64,000 bases of DNA from Acidobacteriaceae bacterium (GCA_021323655.1 JAJPKO010000018.1:1-64000), one strand, 5' to 3'. Positions 8,970 to 18,626 are shown, numbered from the stretch's first letter. Notes: generated by a model from the letters alone, not told the origin. Program-made: numbers and translations.

Positions 8970-9398
8970 TCAGTTCGGCCTCCTGGTTCTTCCAAAGCGC
9001 TCATCCACGGGCTGTCTTCCGCGGAAACCTGCATCTACCGTATGCCAGAAATCAATGCGCGGTTCGCCCATCTTCCAGCAGAGCAGGACGATCTCATTCT
9101 GTAACATGCAGGGGAAATCGAGCAGTCCGGTTTCGAGGTCCTTTACCTGCACGCCGATGGCGTCAATTTCGGCGACGGCGTCTTTTGCCTGGCGCACAAA
9201 TTTTTCCGCGGCGGCCTTCTGCCGCGTCACCGAGAGGATGTCCACATGCATGCCGCCGGAAAGAAAGATGTGGTGGCGCAGTTGCTGGAGCTTTACTTCC
9301 ATCTCCTCTGCGGCGCGCTTGCCTTCGATGGCGCGCTTCAGCAGCGATTCCAACACCGGCAGCAGCGACTGCGCCTCATCGAGTGTGAACGTCTTCAT
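8970..9398 (-). CDS. DUF2203 family protein
   Basis: Small soluble protein of 142 aa, recognisable as the DUF2203 family: start FTLDEAQSLLPVLESLL, a central coiled segment and the C-terminal block LCWKMGEPRIDFWHTVDAGF. No biochemical function is established for the family. It faces the amide hydrolase gene convergently across a gap of 36 bases. Confidence 0.85.
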   Translation of the reverse strand: MKTFTLDEAQSLLPVLESLLKRAIEGKRAAEEMEVKLQQLRHHIFLSGGMHVDILSVTRQKAAAEKFVRQAKDAVAEIDAIGVQVKDLETGLLDFPCMLQNEIVLLCWKMGEPRIDFWHTVDAGFRGRQPVDERFGRTRRPN

Positions 9399-9461
9399 AA
9401 AGAAATTTTAAATTGCACAGTGAAAAGAGCCAGCATCAACCCGTTTCATTTTCAAACCATG

Positions 9462-9596
9462 CTACTTCGTAGTCTTGACCGCCGTAGAAGGCCCCAAGAA
9501 TATGAACACGATCGGAAGAAGGACCTTAAAGGCAATGATGGCCCGTTTGCGGTAATGCGTAATTCGGAGACCAGAGCGGACATGGTCACGTTTCAC
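9462..9596 (-). CDS. Possible 44-aa membrane peptide
   Basis: A GTG-started frame of 44 codons encodes a basic N-terminus (VKRDHVRSGLRITHYRKR) followed by a hydrophobic run AIIAFKVLLPIVFIFLG. That is a plausible single transmembrane segment with positive-inside topology. There is no clear ribosome binding site and no family I recognise, so it may be a chance frame. Confidence 0.25.
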   Translation of the reverse strand: MKRDHVRSGLRITHYRKRAIIAFKVLLPIVFIFLGPSTAVKTTK

Positions 9597-9657
9597 ACCG
9601 CGAAGCGGAAAGTGATCAGGCTTCCGCAATACGTCGCAATCGCAAGCAAGATTGTTG

Positions 9658-9684
9658 AAAAGGCGAGAGATTCTGGCCCTCGCC
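9658..9684 (-). terminator. Rho-independent terminator after nadA
   Basis: On the minus strand GGCGAG and CTCGCC form a 6-bp stem followed directly by TTTT, 25-50 bases after the nadA stop codon. Confidence 0.55.
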
Positions 9685-9708
9685 TCACGAGAATTGCGAT
9701 GATGCAGT

Positions 9709-10872
9709 TTACACTTCCAGCATGCGGTCGAGCGCGACGCGCGCCCAGTGCTTTACATCGTCGCGGACCTTGATCTGGTTTACAACGCGGCCCTCGACGA
9801 GGTTCTCCAATGCCCAGGCCAGGTGCTGCGGGCTGATGCGGTACATCGTTGTGCACAGGCAGCCCGTGTCGTCGAGCGTGATGATCTTCTTGCCCTTGGG
9901 CGCGAACTCTTTTGCCAGACGGTTGACGAGATGGATTTCCGTGCCAATGGCAAACATCGAGCCTTCGGGCGCGTCACTCACCAGCTTGATAATGCGTTCC
10001 GTCGAGCCAAGGGCGTCGGCCTTCTGACAGACTTCCCACCGGCACTCGGGATGCACGACAACCTGGATTTCGGGATACTTGGCGCGCACCTTGTCCACGT
10101 GTTCGGGAAGAAAGCGCTGATGCACCGAGCAATGGCCCTTCCACAGAATGACCTTTGCTTTGCGCAGGCGCTCAGGCGTGAGTCCGCCGTTGATCTGATA
10201 CGGGTCCCACACGGCCATCTCGTTGAGCGGAATGCCCATGGCATACGCCGTGTTGCGGCCCAGATGCTGGTCAGGCAGAAAGAGAATTTTCTCCGCGCGC
10301 GCAAAGGCCCACTCGAAGGCGCGTCCGGCATTGGACGAGGTGCAGACCAACCCGCCGCGCTCACCGCAGAAGGCCTTGATGGCCGCGGTCGAATTCATAT
10401 AGGTGAGCGGCAGAATTTCCCCGGGCTTAAGACCGGCAGCCAACAACGAGTCCCAGCAGTCTTCCACCTGGCTGATTTCGGCCATGTCGGCCATGGAACA
10501 GCCGGCGTTCAGATCGGGCAGGATCACCTGCTGGCCATCGCGGCCAAGAACGTCGGCGCTTTCAGCCATAAAATGCACACCGCAAAAGACGATGTACTTT
10601 GCCTCGGTCTCGGCTGCGATCTTTGAGAGCTTGTATGAATCGCCGGTGTAGTCGGCAAAGCGAATCACTTCATCGCGCTGGTAGTGGTGCCCCAGCAGGA
10701 CGGTGGTCTTGCCGAGCTTTTCGCGCGCAGCGGCAATGCGGGCGTTCATCGTGTGGTCCGGCTGCGCCAGGTAGTTATCGAGGGAACAGACTTCCTGCAC
10801 TGCTTCTGCAGGGGTGGTCAAAACTTCTTCCGCAAGTATGCTCAATTCCTTTTCCGCCTTCAGTCCGGACAT
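9709..10872 (-). CDS. nadA: Quinolinate synthase NadA
   Basis: 4Fe-4S enzyme of NAD biosynthesis that condenses iminoaspartate with dihydroxyacetone phosphate to quinolinate in the cytoplasm. The three cluster cysteines are recognisable in FCGVHFMAESADVL, GLVCTSSNAG and DTGCLCTTMYR; substrate-contact blocks LLGHHYQRDEVI and VHPECRWEVC are also present. With ATG 10872 the protein is 387 aa. An in-frame GTG at 10941 would add 23 poorly conserved-looking residues; neither start has a good ribosome binding site. No nadB or nadC is adjacent. Confidence 0.95.
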   Translation of the reverse strand: MSGLKAEKELSILAEEVLTTPAEAVQEVCSLDNYLAQPDHTMNARIAAAREKLGKTTVLLGHHYQRDEVIRFADYTGDSYKLSKIAAETEAKYIVFCGVHFMAESADVLGRDGQQVILPDLNAGCSMADMAEISQVEDCWDSLLAAGLKPGEILPLTYMNSTAAIKAFCGERGGLVCTSSNAGRAFEWAFARAEKILFLPDQHLGRNTAYAMGIPLNEMAVWDPYQINGGLTPERLRKAKVILWKGHCSVHQRFLPEHVDKVRAKYPEIQVVVHPECRWEVCQKADALGSTERIIKLVSDAPEGSMFAIGTEIHLVNRLAKEFAPKGKKIITLDDTGCLCTTMYRISPQHLAWALENLVEGRVVNQIKVRDDVKHWARVALDRMLEV

Positions 10873-11111
10873 GCCGGACGGGGATGTTGAAAGCCATTCA
10901 CGGTTGCAGTGAGTTCGCTGCGGAGCTTCCGCCCAACCCACGGAGATGTTGCAACCCTGTTCTTTTGATGTGCTTTTAACAGAAACGTTACAAAAAGTGT
11001 GCCGTCTCGTTGAAGCAGATCGTTACATTTATTTTAAAAGCAAATTTCCCGGATGGAAAATGGTCCTTACAGAACAAAGGCTTGCGCTCTGGTAGAGAAA
11101 ACGGGCGGTGC

Positions 11112-13529
11112 TTATTCCACCCGCAGGGCCTTCATCGGCTGCACCATAGATGCGCGCAAGGCGGGCACAATGCAAGCCAGCAGCCCCACAACCAATAGCA
11201 ACGCACAGATGGCCAGCATCATCAGCACATTCGTGGTCGCGCCTTCTATCCAGTGCGCCAGCACGCCGTGCAGCCCAAAGCTCAGCACAATGCCAACAAC
11301 AATACCGGAGCCGATACTGAATCCAGCCGTGGCCAACACGTTCTGCAGAATGTGCCACCGCTGCGCACCCAGGGCCATGCGGATACCAAACTCGTTCATC
11401 CGCTGCGCCACACTGTAAGACACAACGCTATACAGCCCTACGCTCGCCAGCACCAGTGCCAGAATCGAAAATACCGCGGATAGAACAGCGCTCAGGCGTC
11501 CCCGCGACCACTCCGGCTGGAACTGGATCCTATCCATCAGAGTCATAAACGGATAAGAAACCTGCTGTGCCGGGTTGATCTCCGCAATCGCGCGTCGAAC
11601 CTCCCGTTCCAGTGCCTGTGGATTTCCCGTGGAGCGGACAAAGATCTGTCCAATGTTCACCATGTAATACGTGAACGGATAATAAATCTCAGGCCGCGCC
11701 GGGCTGTCCAGCCCATCGTTGCGCGCATCTCCCACCACTCCGATAATCTGCGCCCATCCGCCACTGTTCTCCACGGTCAGCTCGCCGGGCGGATGGCCGG
11801 TAATTTTCGGCACGCGTACAGAGTGTCCCAGAACATCGCCATTTGGAAAATACTGTTTCACAAACGCCTTGTTCACGAGCACAAGATGCGCGCCCCGTGC
11901 TGCTTCTGCCTGCTCCCATATGCGACCTTCAACCAGAGGGATGCGCATTTGCCCAAAAAACTCCGGTCCTACAAAATTCACATTCACCAGCTCCGAGCCG
12001 GTGTCTGTCCGCCCCAGTATCTCTGCCGGAAAATTCCATTCGCTTGAAGGCGGGCCAATCAGCGCCAGCGATGCCGACTCGACTCCGGGCAACTGTGCCA
12101 CCCGGTCACGAAGCTGCCGGAAGTAGTTCGCGCGCTCCTCCCATGTGTTATATGCACCTTTATGAATGGGGATGCTGTAGTCCGCAATCCGCGTCGGGTC
12201 AAAACCCAGGTCGGCCTTCATCAGTTGGTGGAAGCCCTCAATGGCCGTGGCTGCCGCCGTCAGCAGCACCATCGCCAGAGCAATCTGTCCTGCGATCAGC
12301 ACCGCGTGCAGCCGCTTTCCCGCGACGCTGCCGGCAGCCTTTCGCGTGGTGGACTGCATAATCTCGCGTATCTCTGGCCGCGCCAGCTGCAGGGCCGGGA
12401 ACAACCCGAAGAAGATGCTTGTCAGCACGGCCACAATCACGCTGAAGACCAGGACCGGCAGATTAATGGGAATACTGATGCCTCTGGGGAAAAGCTCAAA
12501 TGGCAGCAGGGAAGCCAGATAGGGCCTGATCTGGTACGTCACAATCACGCCTAGCACGGCCCCGGTCATACCCAGAATCAAAGACTCCGTAAGAAGCTGC
12601 CGCAGAATACGCCCCGTGCCTGCTCCCATCGCCGCGCGCACAGCAAACTCATGCCGCCGTGCCGCGCCGCGCGCCAGCAGCAAAATCGAAACGTTCACGC
12701 ACGAAATCACCAGCAGCAGCAGCACCGCCGCAAACAGAACGTACAGTGTTGTGCCCAGCGACCGCTCAAACCGCTTCTGGATACTGATGACCTCTGCCGT
12801 CATGCCTTGGAGAATTGAGTGCGGATGGTCATGCAGCATCTGCTGGAAGATGCCCATCAGCTCTGTCGTCGCCTGCGCCTTGCTCACATTTGTCTTCAGG
12901 CGGACCACCGTCATATAAGTCAGGTGGCTCGGGTCTGTGGTGTCCAGCGGAACATATACGTCCGCGTCCCACCAGGTAAACTCGCGTGGCATCACGCCCA
13001 GAATGGTGTAGGCCCGCCCTTCCACGCGTATGGTCTGGCCCACGATTGCGGGGTCTGCATTGAAACGCCGCTTCCAGTATTGGTAGGTGAGCACCGCCAC
13101 CGGCTGATGATCATCTGAAGGCAGAAACGTGCGCCCCATCATCGCCGGAACGCCGAAGAACTGAAAGGCGTTCTCTGAGAGAAACACCATGTCTACGTCC
13201 TGTGGAATGTCTGTGGTCGTATCAGACTGCCACAGTTCGTCCATCAGCACCACATCTTCAACAGACCGCGCCTGGCGCAGTTGCTGAATCTGTTCCCGGT
13301 AAATCGGCGGAGTATATTCAAAGTCCGTTTTGGCGCGGATGTTGTATTCAACAATGTGGTCCGCGTCCCTGTAAGGAAAGGGATGCAGCAGCACCCGGTT
13401 GATCACGCTGAACACAGCAACGGTGGCCGCAATGCCCAAGGCAAGAGAGAAGACGGCAGTCAGAGAAAATCCCGGATGCTTCCATAACTGACGCAAAGCA
13501 AACCGGATGTCCTGGAGGAATATCGCCAC
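11112..13529 (-). CDS. ADOP-family duplicated ABC permease (MacB/FtsX type)
   Basis: Large permease of 805 aa with two MacB periplasmic-core plus FtsX modules, the arrangement of the acidobacterial duplicated orphan permease (ADOP) family. The first module begins FLQDIRFALRQLWKHPGFSLTAVFSLALGI (N-terminal membrane anchor), then a periplasmic core and the first FtsX helices near residues 250-420. The second core begins near 440, and the last helices (VLASVGLYSVVSYSV...) end in VQPMKALRVE. Family members lack a neighbouring ATPase, as here. Transport substrate unknown; MacB relatives drive mechanotransmission to export peptides, lipoproteins or drugs. The start is GTG with AGAGG ahead. Confidence 0.93.
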   Translation of the reverse strand: MAIFLQDIRFALRQLWKHPGFSLTAVFSLALGIAATVAVFSVINRVLLHPFPYRDADHIVEYNIRAKTDFEYTPPIYREQIQQLRQARSVEDVVLMDELWQSDTTTDIPQDVDMVFLSENAFQFFGVPAMMGRTFLPSDDHQPVAVLTYQYWKRRFNADPAIVGQTIRVEGRAYTILGVMPREFTWWDADVYVPLDTTDPSHLTYMTVVRLKTNVSKAQATTELMGIFQQMLHDHPHSILQGMTAEVISIQKRFERSLGTTLYVLFAAVLLLLVISCVNVSILLLARGAARRHEFAVRAAMGAGTGRILRQLLTESLILGMTGAVLGVIVTYQIRPYLASLLPFELFPRGISIPINLPVLVFSVIVAVLTSIFFGLFPALQLARPEIREIMQSTTRKAAGSVAGKRLHAVLIAGQIALAMVLLTAAATAIEGFHQLMKADLGFDPTRIADYSIPIHKGAYNTWEERANYFRQLRDRVAQLPGVESASLALIGPPSSEWNFPAEILGRTDTGSELVNVNFVGPEFFGQMRIPLVEGRIWEQAEAARGAHLVLVNKAFVKQYFPNGDVLGHSVRVPKITGHPPGELTVENSGGWAQIIGVVGDARNDGLDSPARPEIYYPFTYYMVNIGQIFVRSTGNPQALEREVRRAIAEINPAQQVSYPFMTLMDRIQFQPEWSRGRLSAVLSAVFSILALVLASVGLYSVVSYSVAQRMNEFGIRMALGAQRWHILQNVLATAGFSIGSGIVVGIVLSFGLHGVLAHWIEGATTNVLMMLAICALLLVVGLLACIVPALRASMVQPMKALRVE

Positions 13530-13598
13530 GGCGCCTCTGGATTATGGAAATTGGACCGCAGACTGATTGCTTCCTAGTGTATCCGATTCACGGGGCGT

Positions 13599-14546
13599 TT
13601 ACAGTGGATCTGAAAATCGCTCTCTTACCAGTTCCAGGACTTTCCTCTGCACTCGCGCCTCATCTCCGAAGCCATGCATCCAGTACATTTCCGGCTCTCT
13701 TCGGAACCAGGTCAACTGCCGCTTGGCATAATTGCGATGTCCCTGCTGGGCCTGCGCAATGGCGTCTATTTCGCGGACTTCACCACGCAGCAGGGCCTTT
13801 GCCTGCTTGTATCCAAGCGAATCGAATGGACGTGCATTGCCGTATTTCTCCAGCAGCATCCTTGTTTCTTCTACCAGGCCGTTCCGGAACATCGCGGCAG
13901 CACGTTGATTGATCCGCGTATAGAGATGTTCGCGGTCAGGTTCCAGCCCGACGCGCAGAATGCGGAATCCGCGCAGCGCATTACGCCCTTCCTTCCATGC
14001 TTCTGACATGGGCTGGTGGGCAGAGATGCACACCTCGATGGCGCGAATCAGTTTGGGCCTGTCGTTCGGGTGAATGCGCTCGGCAGATTTCGTGTCCAGC
14101 CGCATCAGGATTCGATAAAGCCAACCAGTGCCATGTTTTTGCGCGCTCGTTTGCAGCCGTTCCCGCAGTGATTCCGAGCGTTGCGGACCGGCGAAAAGCC
14201 CATCAATCAACGCGCGAAGATAGAACCCGGTGCCTCCGGTCACGATCGGTACCCGTCCCCGGCCGGCGATTTCCCTGAGCGCAAGTCGCGCATCACGGCT
14301 GTAATCGCCCGCGGTGTAATGCTGCGTGGGTGCAACAACATCAATCAGGTGGTGAGGAAGCCGCTGGCGGTCTGCCTTATCGGGCTTGGCTGTGCCAATC
14401 TCCATGTCGCGGTAGATGGCCACCGAATCGCAGCTCACAATTTCACCGTTAAGCTGCTCGGCCAGATAGAGTGACAGGTTCGTCTTGCCGCTCGCCGTAG
14501 GGCCGGCCAGCACAATCAGAAGCGGGTCTACCAAACGTGCCACCAT
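13599..14546 (-). CDS. miaA: tRNA dimethylallyltransferase MiaA
   Basis: Adds a dimethylallyl group to N6 of A37 in tRNAs that read UNN codons. The 315-aa chain starts with the P-loop LIVLAGPTASGKT, then the family blocks EIVSCDSVAIYRDMEIGTAKP (substrate Asp) and PIVTGGTGFYLRALIDGL. The tail RNYAKRQLTWFRREPEMYW is the MiaA signature. The start codon overlaps the end of a small membrane-protein gene by 19 bases, suggesting translational coupling. Confidence 0.96.
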   Translation of the reverse strand: MVARLVDPLLIVLAGPTASGKTNLSLYLAEQLNGEIVSCDSVAIYRDMEIGTAKPDKADRQRLPHHLIDVVAPTQHYTAGDYSRDARLALREIAGRGRVPIVTGGTGFYLRALIDGLFAGPQRSESLRERLQTSAQKHGTGWLYRILMRLDTKSAERIHPNDRPKLIRAIEVCISAHQPMSEAWKEGRNALRGFRILRVGLEPDREHLYTRINQRAAAMFRNGLVEETRMLLEKYGNARPFDSLGYKQAKALLRGEVREIDAIAQAQQGHRNYAKRQLTWFRREPEMYWMHGFGDEARVQRKVLELVRERFSDPL

Positions 14547-14692
14547 CCATGCGGAAAAATTGTGTGTGCAGGCGCCCGCAGAACAGCAATCATCAGCACG
14601 GCCGCAGCAAGGACCAGCAGACCGAGAATCTGCCGTTTGCGGTACTCGGTAGGGATGTTCACGTTGCTATCAGGGTAGCAAAACAGCGGCAT
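14528..14692 (-). CDS. Small single-pass membrane protein
   Basis: Hypothetical protein of 54 aa. A short polar start with NIPTEYRKRQ is followed by one transmembrane helix (ILGLLVLAAAVLMIAVL) and an aromatic tail HGWWHVW. It overlaps the start of miaA in another frame, so the two are probably translated from one message. A longer start at 14734 is possible, but the ATG at 14692 gives a more natural protein. No family recognised. Confidence 0.55.
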   Translation of the reverse strand: MPLFCYPDSNVNIPTEYRKRQILGLLVLAAAVLMIAVLRAPAHTIFPHGWWHVW

Positions 14693-14781
14693 GGGTCCTG
14701 GGCACTCAGCTAAGAAGCGGCCAGCCCATAACACTTTTAGCTGACCTTTTATCGCTGGCCGGTCTTTCGCAGACTCGCAGC

Positions 14782-15879
14782 CTACTCATCTCCAGGCTTA
14801 ATGTTGTATAGGAACAAAAACCGCAGCTCCAAAAATGGACCCTTGAACTGCTTCGGCAGCGGAGGATAGGGTGACGCGCCGGTAATTCCGCCCCACGCTG
14901 CGCGATCAAGTGCCACATCTCCGGAAGGAAGCTCCAGAATCATCTCCTTCACGCTGCCATCCGGCAGAATCTTGAAGCGAATGCCGACCTTGCCCTGCTT
15001 TGAAATTGGAGGCCGCGCCGACTCCGGAATGATCGGCCACCATGAGCGCTCCGTGTCATAAATCACGCGGCGGATATACGGGCCAAAGTCCACGCCCATC
15101 GTGTCACTCAGAATGTCCACTGCGCCATTCACGCCTGGATGCGCCGACGGAGCATTCGCGCCCATGTCGCCCCCGCCGCCCACCTGGCCTTGGCGCATCG
15201 CATTCCGTGCTGCCTGCTGGATCGCCTGTCCAGCTGTCATCCCGCCCGTATTGAAGTTCGGCTGCGTAGGAGCAGGCTTCGGCGCTTCCAGTTGCGCCTG
15301 ATCATTCTGGTGCAAAGGCTGCGCTGGCTGCTGGCGTTGCTGCGGCATCGGTTGAGGCGGTGGCGGAGCGGCCTGCGCCTGCTGCTGTTGCGGTGCAGGT
15401 GGTTGCGGGGTCTGGCCTTGCTTTTCGGCCGGCTGCGGAGCAGGCGGTCCTGCCCTCTTCATCGCCTCCAGTTCTTCCAGTGTCTTGCGGTCCAGCGTAG
15501 GACGTTTGGACTGCGCCACGCGGTCCTTATCGGAGATTACGTTTGGGTGCTTCGGCTTGGCCTTCTGTAGATCCGGAGGCAGATCCAGATACGTCAGTTG
15601 CTTCTCGCGGTCCTTCAGCACAGAAAACGGATCGCGCACCCTCACCTGATGAAAGACATACTTAGGCCCATACAGCAGGAACCAGAACACCACCATGTGG
15701 ATGATGATCGAGACCCAGAAGACCTCGCGCAAACGCGCCCGCGAGCGCTCGTCCTGCAGCTCATCCATCACCTGCAGCAGTTCATGGCGTTCCAGGTGCT
15801 CGTATTGTTGGCTCCGGCGATTACGCGGCGGCTCCGGCGGAGCGCCAGCGGGACTGGTTGGGACTTCTGTGATGGGCAT
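14782..15879 (-). CDS. TonB-like protein with proline/glutamine-rich linker
   Basis: Inner-membrane energy-transduction type protein of 365 aa. It has a cytoplasmic N-terminus of about 50 residues, one transmembrane helix near residues 52-72 (EVFWVSIIIHMVVFWFLLYG) and a periplasmic linker very rich in Pro, Gln and Ala (about residues 130-215). The C-terminal domain around GKVGIRFKILPDGSVKEMILELPSGDVALDRAAW is the TonB/TolA C-terminal fold with the usual 'G.V...P.S...D.AA' pattern. Partners (ExbB/ExbD) are not in the window. Divergent from the MogA gene. Confidence 0.8.
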   Translation of the reverse strand: MPITEVPTSPAGAPPEPPRNRRSQQYEHLERHELLQVMDELQDERSRARLREVFWVSIIIHMVVFWFLLYGPKYVFHQVRVRDPFSVLKDREKQLTYLDLPPDLQKAKPKHPNVISDKDRVAQSKRPTLDRKTLEELEAMKRAGPPAPQPAEKQGQTPQPPAPQQQQAQAAPPPPQPMPQQRQQPAQPLHQNDQAQLEAPKPAPTQPNFNTGGMTAGQAIQQAARNAMRQGQVGGGGDMGANAPSAHPGVNGAVDILSDTMGVDFGPYIRRVIYDTERSWWPIIPESARPPISKQGKVGIRFKILPDGSVKEMILELPSGDVALDRAAWGGITGASPYPPLPKQFKGPFLELRFLFLYNIKPGDE

Positions 15880-16018
15880 TCGAAAACGGTTTCAGGCTGC
15901 CGACCGGGTTTTCCTGTATCTTCTTATTCTCTCATACTGAGACCGAAACCCTGCCTGTTGGACTCACGGGCGTCCCAAACGATAGTTGCCCGCTCTTGTC
16001 CCGGTACAATCAAAAAGT

Positions 16019-16516
16019 ATGCCCACCGCGGCCGTCATCACTGTGAGCGACTCCTGCTTTGCGGGCACGCGCCAGGACCTTTCCGGTCCGGCGGTCGTCG
16101 AACTGCTCGCAGCCCACGGATTCACGGTTGCCTGGCAACTCGTCATCCCCGATGAGCAATCTTCCATAGAAGAGGCCCTTCGCAACTGCTGCGATCAGGC
16201 TGCGCTGGTCGTCACCACCGGAGGCACAGGCGTTGCCCCGCGCGACGTTACACCCGAGGCCACTCGCAGTGTCTGCGAGCGTCTGCTCGATGGACTCGCT
16301 GAAGTCATGCGCGCGGAAGGCCGCAAGGAGACACCCTTTGCTGCCCTGAGTCGCGCCGTATGCGGAACCCGGGGCCAGTCACTCATCGTCAACTTGCCAG
16401 GAAGCCCTCGCGGAGCGACAACATCGTTGAAGGCCGTTCTGCCGCTGCTGGCACATGCCCTCGGCCTGCTTGCCGGAACAGAAACGCACGAAATCTCCAA
16501 AGCAGGAAACAGATAA
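16019..16516 (+). CDS. Molybdopterin adenylyltransferase-type protein (MogA/MoaB)
   Basis: MoCF-fold protein of 165 aa. It shows AVITVSDSCFAGTRQDLSGP at the N-terminus, the catalytic/substrate loop VVTTGGTGVAPRDVTPEAT and LIVNLPGSPRGA near the end. Family members adenylate molybdopterin before molybdenum insertion. No other cofactor gene is nearby, and MogA versus MoaB cannot be separated by eye. ATG 16019 gives the canonical start; an earlier in-frame codon at 15986 adds 11 unlikely residues. It ends five bases before the DedA-family gene. Confidence 0.9.
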   Translation: MPTAAVITVSDSCFAGTRQDLSGPAVVELLAAHGFTVAWQLVIPDEQSSIEEALRNCCDQAALVVTTGGTGVAPRDVTPEATRSVCERLLDGLAEVMRAEGRKETPFAALSRAVCGTRGQSLIVNLPGSPRGATTSLKAVLPLLAHALGLLAGTETHEISKAGNR

Positions 16517-16521
16517 CCGCC

Positions 16522-17169
16522 TTGAAACGTCTTTCTCTCTTGTTTCTTAAATTCAGCGCGTGGCTTGTCGCCGTGCTCAAGCCGCTCGGCTTCTGGGGGG
16601 CGGGCGTTCTCGCCATGCTCGACTCCAGCACCCTCCCCGTGCCCATGGACCTCATTATTTCCGGATATGTCTGGGCCGACCACAGGCACTTTTATCTCTA
16701 CGCCATCATGGCTGCCGTGGGCTCTTCCATCGGCGGACTGCTCCCATTCTTCCTGGGCCGCGCCGGAGGCGAACTTTTCCTCCTCAAGCGTATAGACCGC
16801 GAACGCTTCGAGAAAATGCGCGACCGCTTCGAAAGGCAGGAATTCGTGGCCGTTTTTGTCCCTTCCATGATGCCGCCACCCACTCCATGGAAGCTCTTCG
16901 TCTTCGGTGCCGGCGTCTTCGAGATGCGCCTGCGCAGCTTTCTGCTCGCCGTCTTCCTGGGGCGCCTTGTCCGCTTCACCGCAGAAGCGCTTCTCGTTAT
17001 CCGCTATGGGCCGCAAATCGTGACCATGATCCACGAGCTTGCCCGCCAGCACCTGTCTGCGCTGCTCATCGGAATCGGCATCATCTTTGCAGTGCTCATT
17101 ATCATCGCACTGCGCAAAAGCATGCCGAACTGGAAAGGGAAAAAAGAAAGCTTAGACGCGAAGAACTGA
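16522..17169 (+). CDS. DedA/SNARE-associated family membrane protein
   Basis: Polytopic inner-membrane protein of 215 aa in the DedA/VTT-domain family, whose members act in undecaprenyl-phosphate or phospholipid translocation and membrane homeostasis. Visible are a hydrophobic entry helix, the reentrant-loop motif MLDSSTLPVPMDLII, GSSIGGLLPFFLGRAGGE, and the second loop with SMMPPPTPWKLFVFGAGVF. The start appears to be TTG 16522, five bases after the mogA-type stop; no ATG lies in frame nearby. Co-transcribed with the preceding gene. Confidence 0.85.
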   Translation: MKRLSLLFLKFSAWLVAVLKPLGFWGAGVLAMLDSSTLPVPMDLIISGYVWADHRHFYLYAIMAAVGSSIGGLLPFFLGRAGGELFLLKRIDRERFEKMRDRFERQEFVAVFVPSMMPPPTPWKLFVFGAGVFEMRLRSFLLAVFLGRLVRFTAEALLVIRYGPQIVTMIHELARQHLSALLIGIGIIFAVLIIIALRKSMPNWKGKKESLDAKN

Positions 17170-17244
17170 ATTCATGCAAGCACCGCAGGCATCTTGAAAC
17201 TCTCCGGGTGTGTCCCACATCTCGAAGAGATGTGGGATGTCCCA

Positions 17245-18408
17245 TTACATCGCCCGCTCCAGCTCAAGCAGCTTCTTCTTCCGCTCGATCCCCCAGCGAT
17301 AGCCCGTAAGTGTGCCGTCGCTGCCAATCACGCGATGGCAGGGAACGACCACGGCCACGGGATTCGTCGCACATGCCCGCGCCACCGCACGCACGGCCGT
17401 AGGTTGGCCGATTTCTCTGGCGATTTGTGAGTACGTCCGCGTCTCACCGCGCGGAATCCGCCTGAGTGCATCCCAGACACGCCGCTGAAAGGCCGTCGCG
17501 CGCACATCGAGCGGTAGTTCCAGCGCTACCGGATGCTCCGTCATCTGCGCCAGGATATTTTTCACCGCTTCACCCAGCCCATTCGGGTCGCGTTCGAGCT
17601 TCGACAGAGGGAAACGCGCGGCAAGGTCATCTTCGAGCTCACTCGCCAATGATCCAAACGCCGTCACGCAAACCCCAACATCGGTTGCCGCCACCAGCAT
17701 CTTCCCCAGCGGTGAATCGGCAATCGCATAACGAATGACAGTCCCGCTTCCGCCGCGGCGGTACTCTGTCGGAGTCATGCCCAGATGTTGGTTCGCCGAT
17801 TCGTACAACCGGCTGCTCGACGCAAACCCTGCCTCATACATCGCCGTCGTTACGCTGTCGCCGGTAGCAAGGTTCTGCCGGAAGCGCTCCATCCTCCGCG
17901 CCTGTTGATACTCCCGCGGCGAGATGCCGAGATATTTTCGGAAGAGCCTTTGCGCATGGAAGGTGCTCAGACCCATCACCCCGCCCAGCTTCTCAAGTTT
18001 GATGGTGCTGTCCAGATTGCGCTCAATGTAATCGCATGCCTGCGTCAGAAGGTGCGCCTGCGGATGTTCGCGGTTTGGCGAGCATCGTTTGCAGGCACGG
18101 TATCCTGCGCGCTCGGCCATTTCGCTGGTGGCGAAGAACTCGACGGAAGACCGCGATGGCCTGCGGCTGGGACACGAGGGGCGGCAGTAGATCCCCGTGC
18201 TCCGCACCGCGTAAACAAAGAGCATATCAGCAGCTGCCTGCCGTGATTCCACCATCTGCCATGCCCGGGCCCAAACCTGAAGTGCACCCATGTCAACCTC
18301 GCTTTCTTCCTTCAGGTTTGATCTTCGCGCAGAGGGTGTGGATGCGGCACTCCGCTTCTTGCTTTCAAATTTTGGCTTTGTTCGCACGCTTTTAACAGCG
18401 TAGTTCAT
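17245..18408 (-). CDS. ada: Bifunctional Ada: methylphosphotriester sensor, AraC regulator and O6-methylguanine methyltransferase
   Basis: Adaptive-response protein of 387 aa. The N-terminal zinc domain has four cysteines (GIYCRPSCPSR and ACKRC), in which one Cys takes a methyl group from phosphotriesters. An AraC-type helix-turn-helix follows (LGGVMGLSTFHAQRLFRKYLGISPREYQQ). The C-terminal methyltransferase carries active-site VVVPCHRVIGSDG and the ribonuclease-like fold start. ATG 18408 (GAGGG close upstream) gives a 39-residue basic extension before the zinc domain. ATG 18291, also preceded by GAGG, would give a normal-length Ada; both are usable. Likely autoinduced after methylation. Confidence 0.93.
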   Translation of the reverse strand: MNYAVKSVRTKPKFESKKRSAASTPSARRSNLKEESEVDMGALQVWARAWQMVESRQAAADMLFVYAVRSTGIYCRPSCPSRRPSRSSVEFFATSEMAERAGYRACKRCSPNREHPQAHLLTQACDYIERNLDSTIKLEKLGGVMGLSTFHAQRLFRKYLGISPREYQQARRMERFRQNLATGDSVTTAMYEAGFASSSRLYESANQHLGMTPTEYRRGGSGTVIRYAIADSPLGKMLVAATDVGVCVTAFGSLASELEDDLAARFPLSKLERDPNGLGEAVKNILAQMTEHPVALELPLDVRATAFQRRVWDALRRIPRGETRTYSQIAREIGQPTAVRAVARACATNPVAVVVPCHRVIGSDGTLTGYRWGIERKKKLLELERAM

Positions 18409-18576
18409 CTTTCCCTCTACCGCGGACAGTTAGAACAGATGATGGCCCCCTGAAATGGGCAAGAAGCGAGCATCGCCTGCATGTCCCGGACAAGGTGCGC
18501 AAATTCTTCCTCTGTTCCACACCCGGGAGCGCGGGAAAGCCCAGGCAATGGGGGAAGGGCCATTCATTCGCAAAGC

Positions 18577-18602
18577 AAAAAGGGCAGACCCGAAGGTCTG
18601 CC
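18577..18602 (-). terminator. Rho-independent terminator after metK
   Basis: Perfect 8-bp stem GGCAGACC/GGTCTGCC with a 4-base loop; on the minus strand it is followed by CTTTTT. It lies 25 bases beyond the metK stop codon. Confidence 0.88.
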
Positions 18603-18626
18603 TTTTCCTTCCCTGAACGGGCGGTC

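Larger units (their letters stand above)
9399..9708. other. Intergenic region between DUF2203 and nadA genes
   Basis: About 310 bases without a confident gene. It contains the nadA terminator (9658-9684) and a 44-codon open frame on the minus strand listed separately. I see nothing else. Confidence 0.5.
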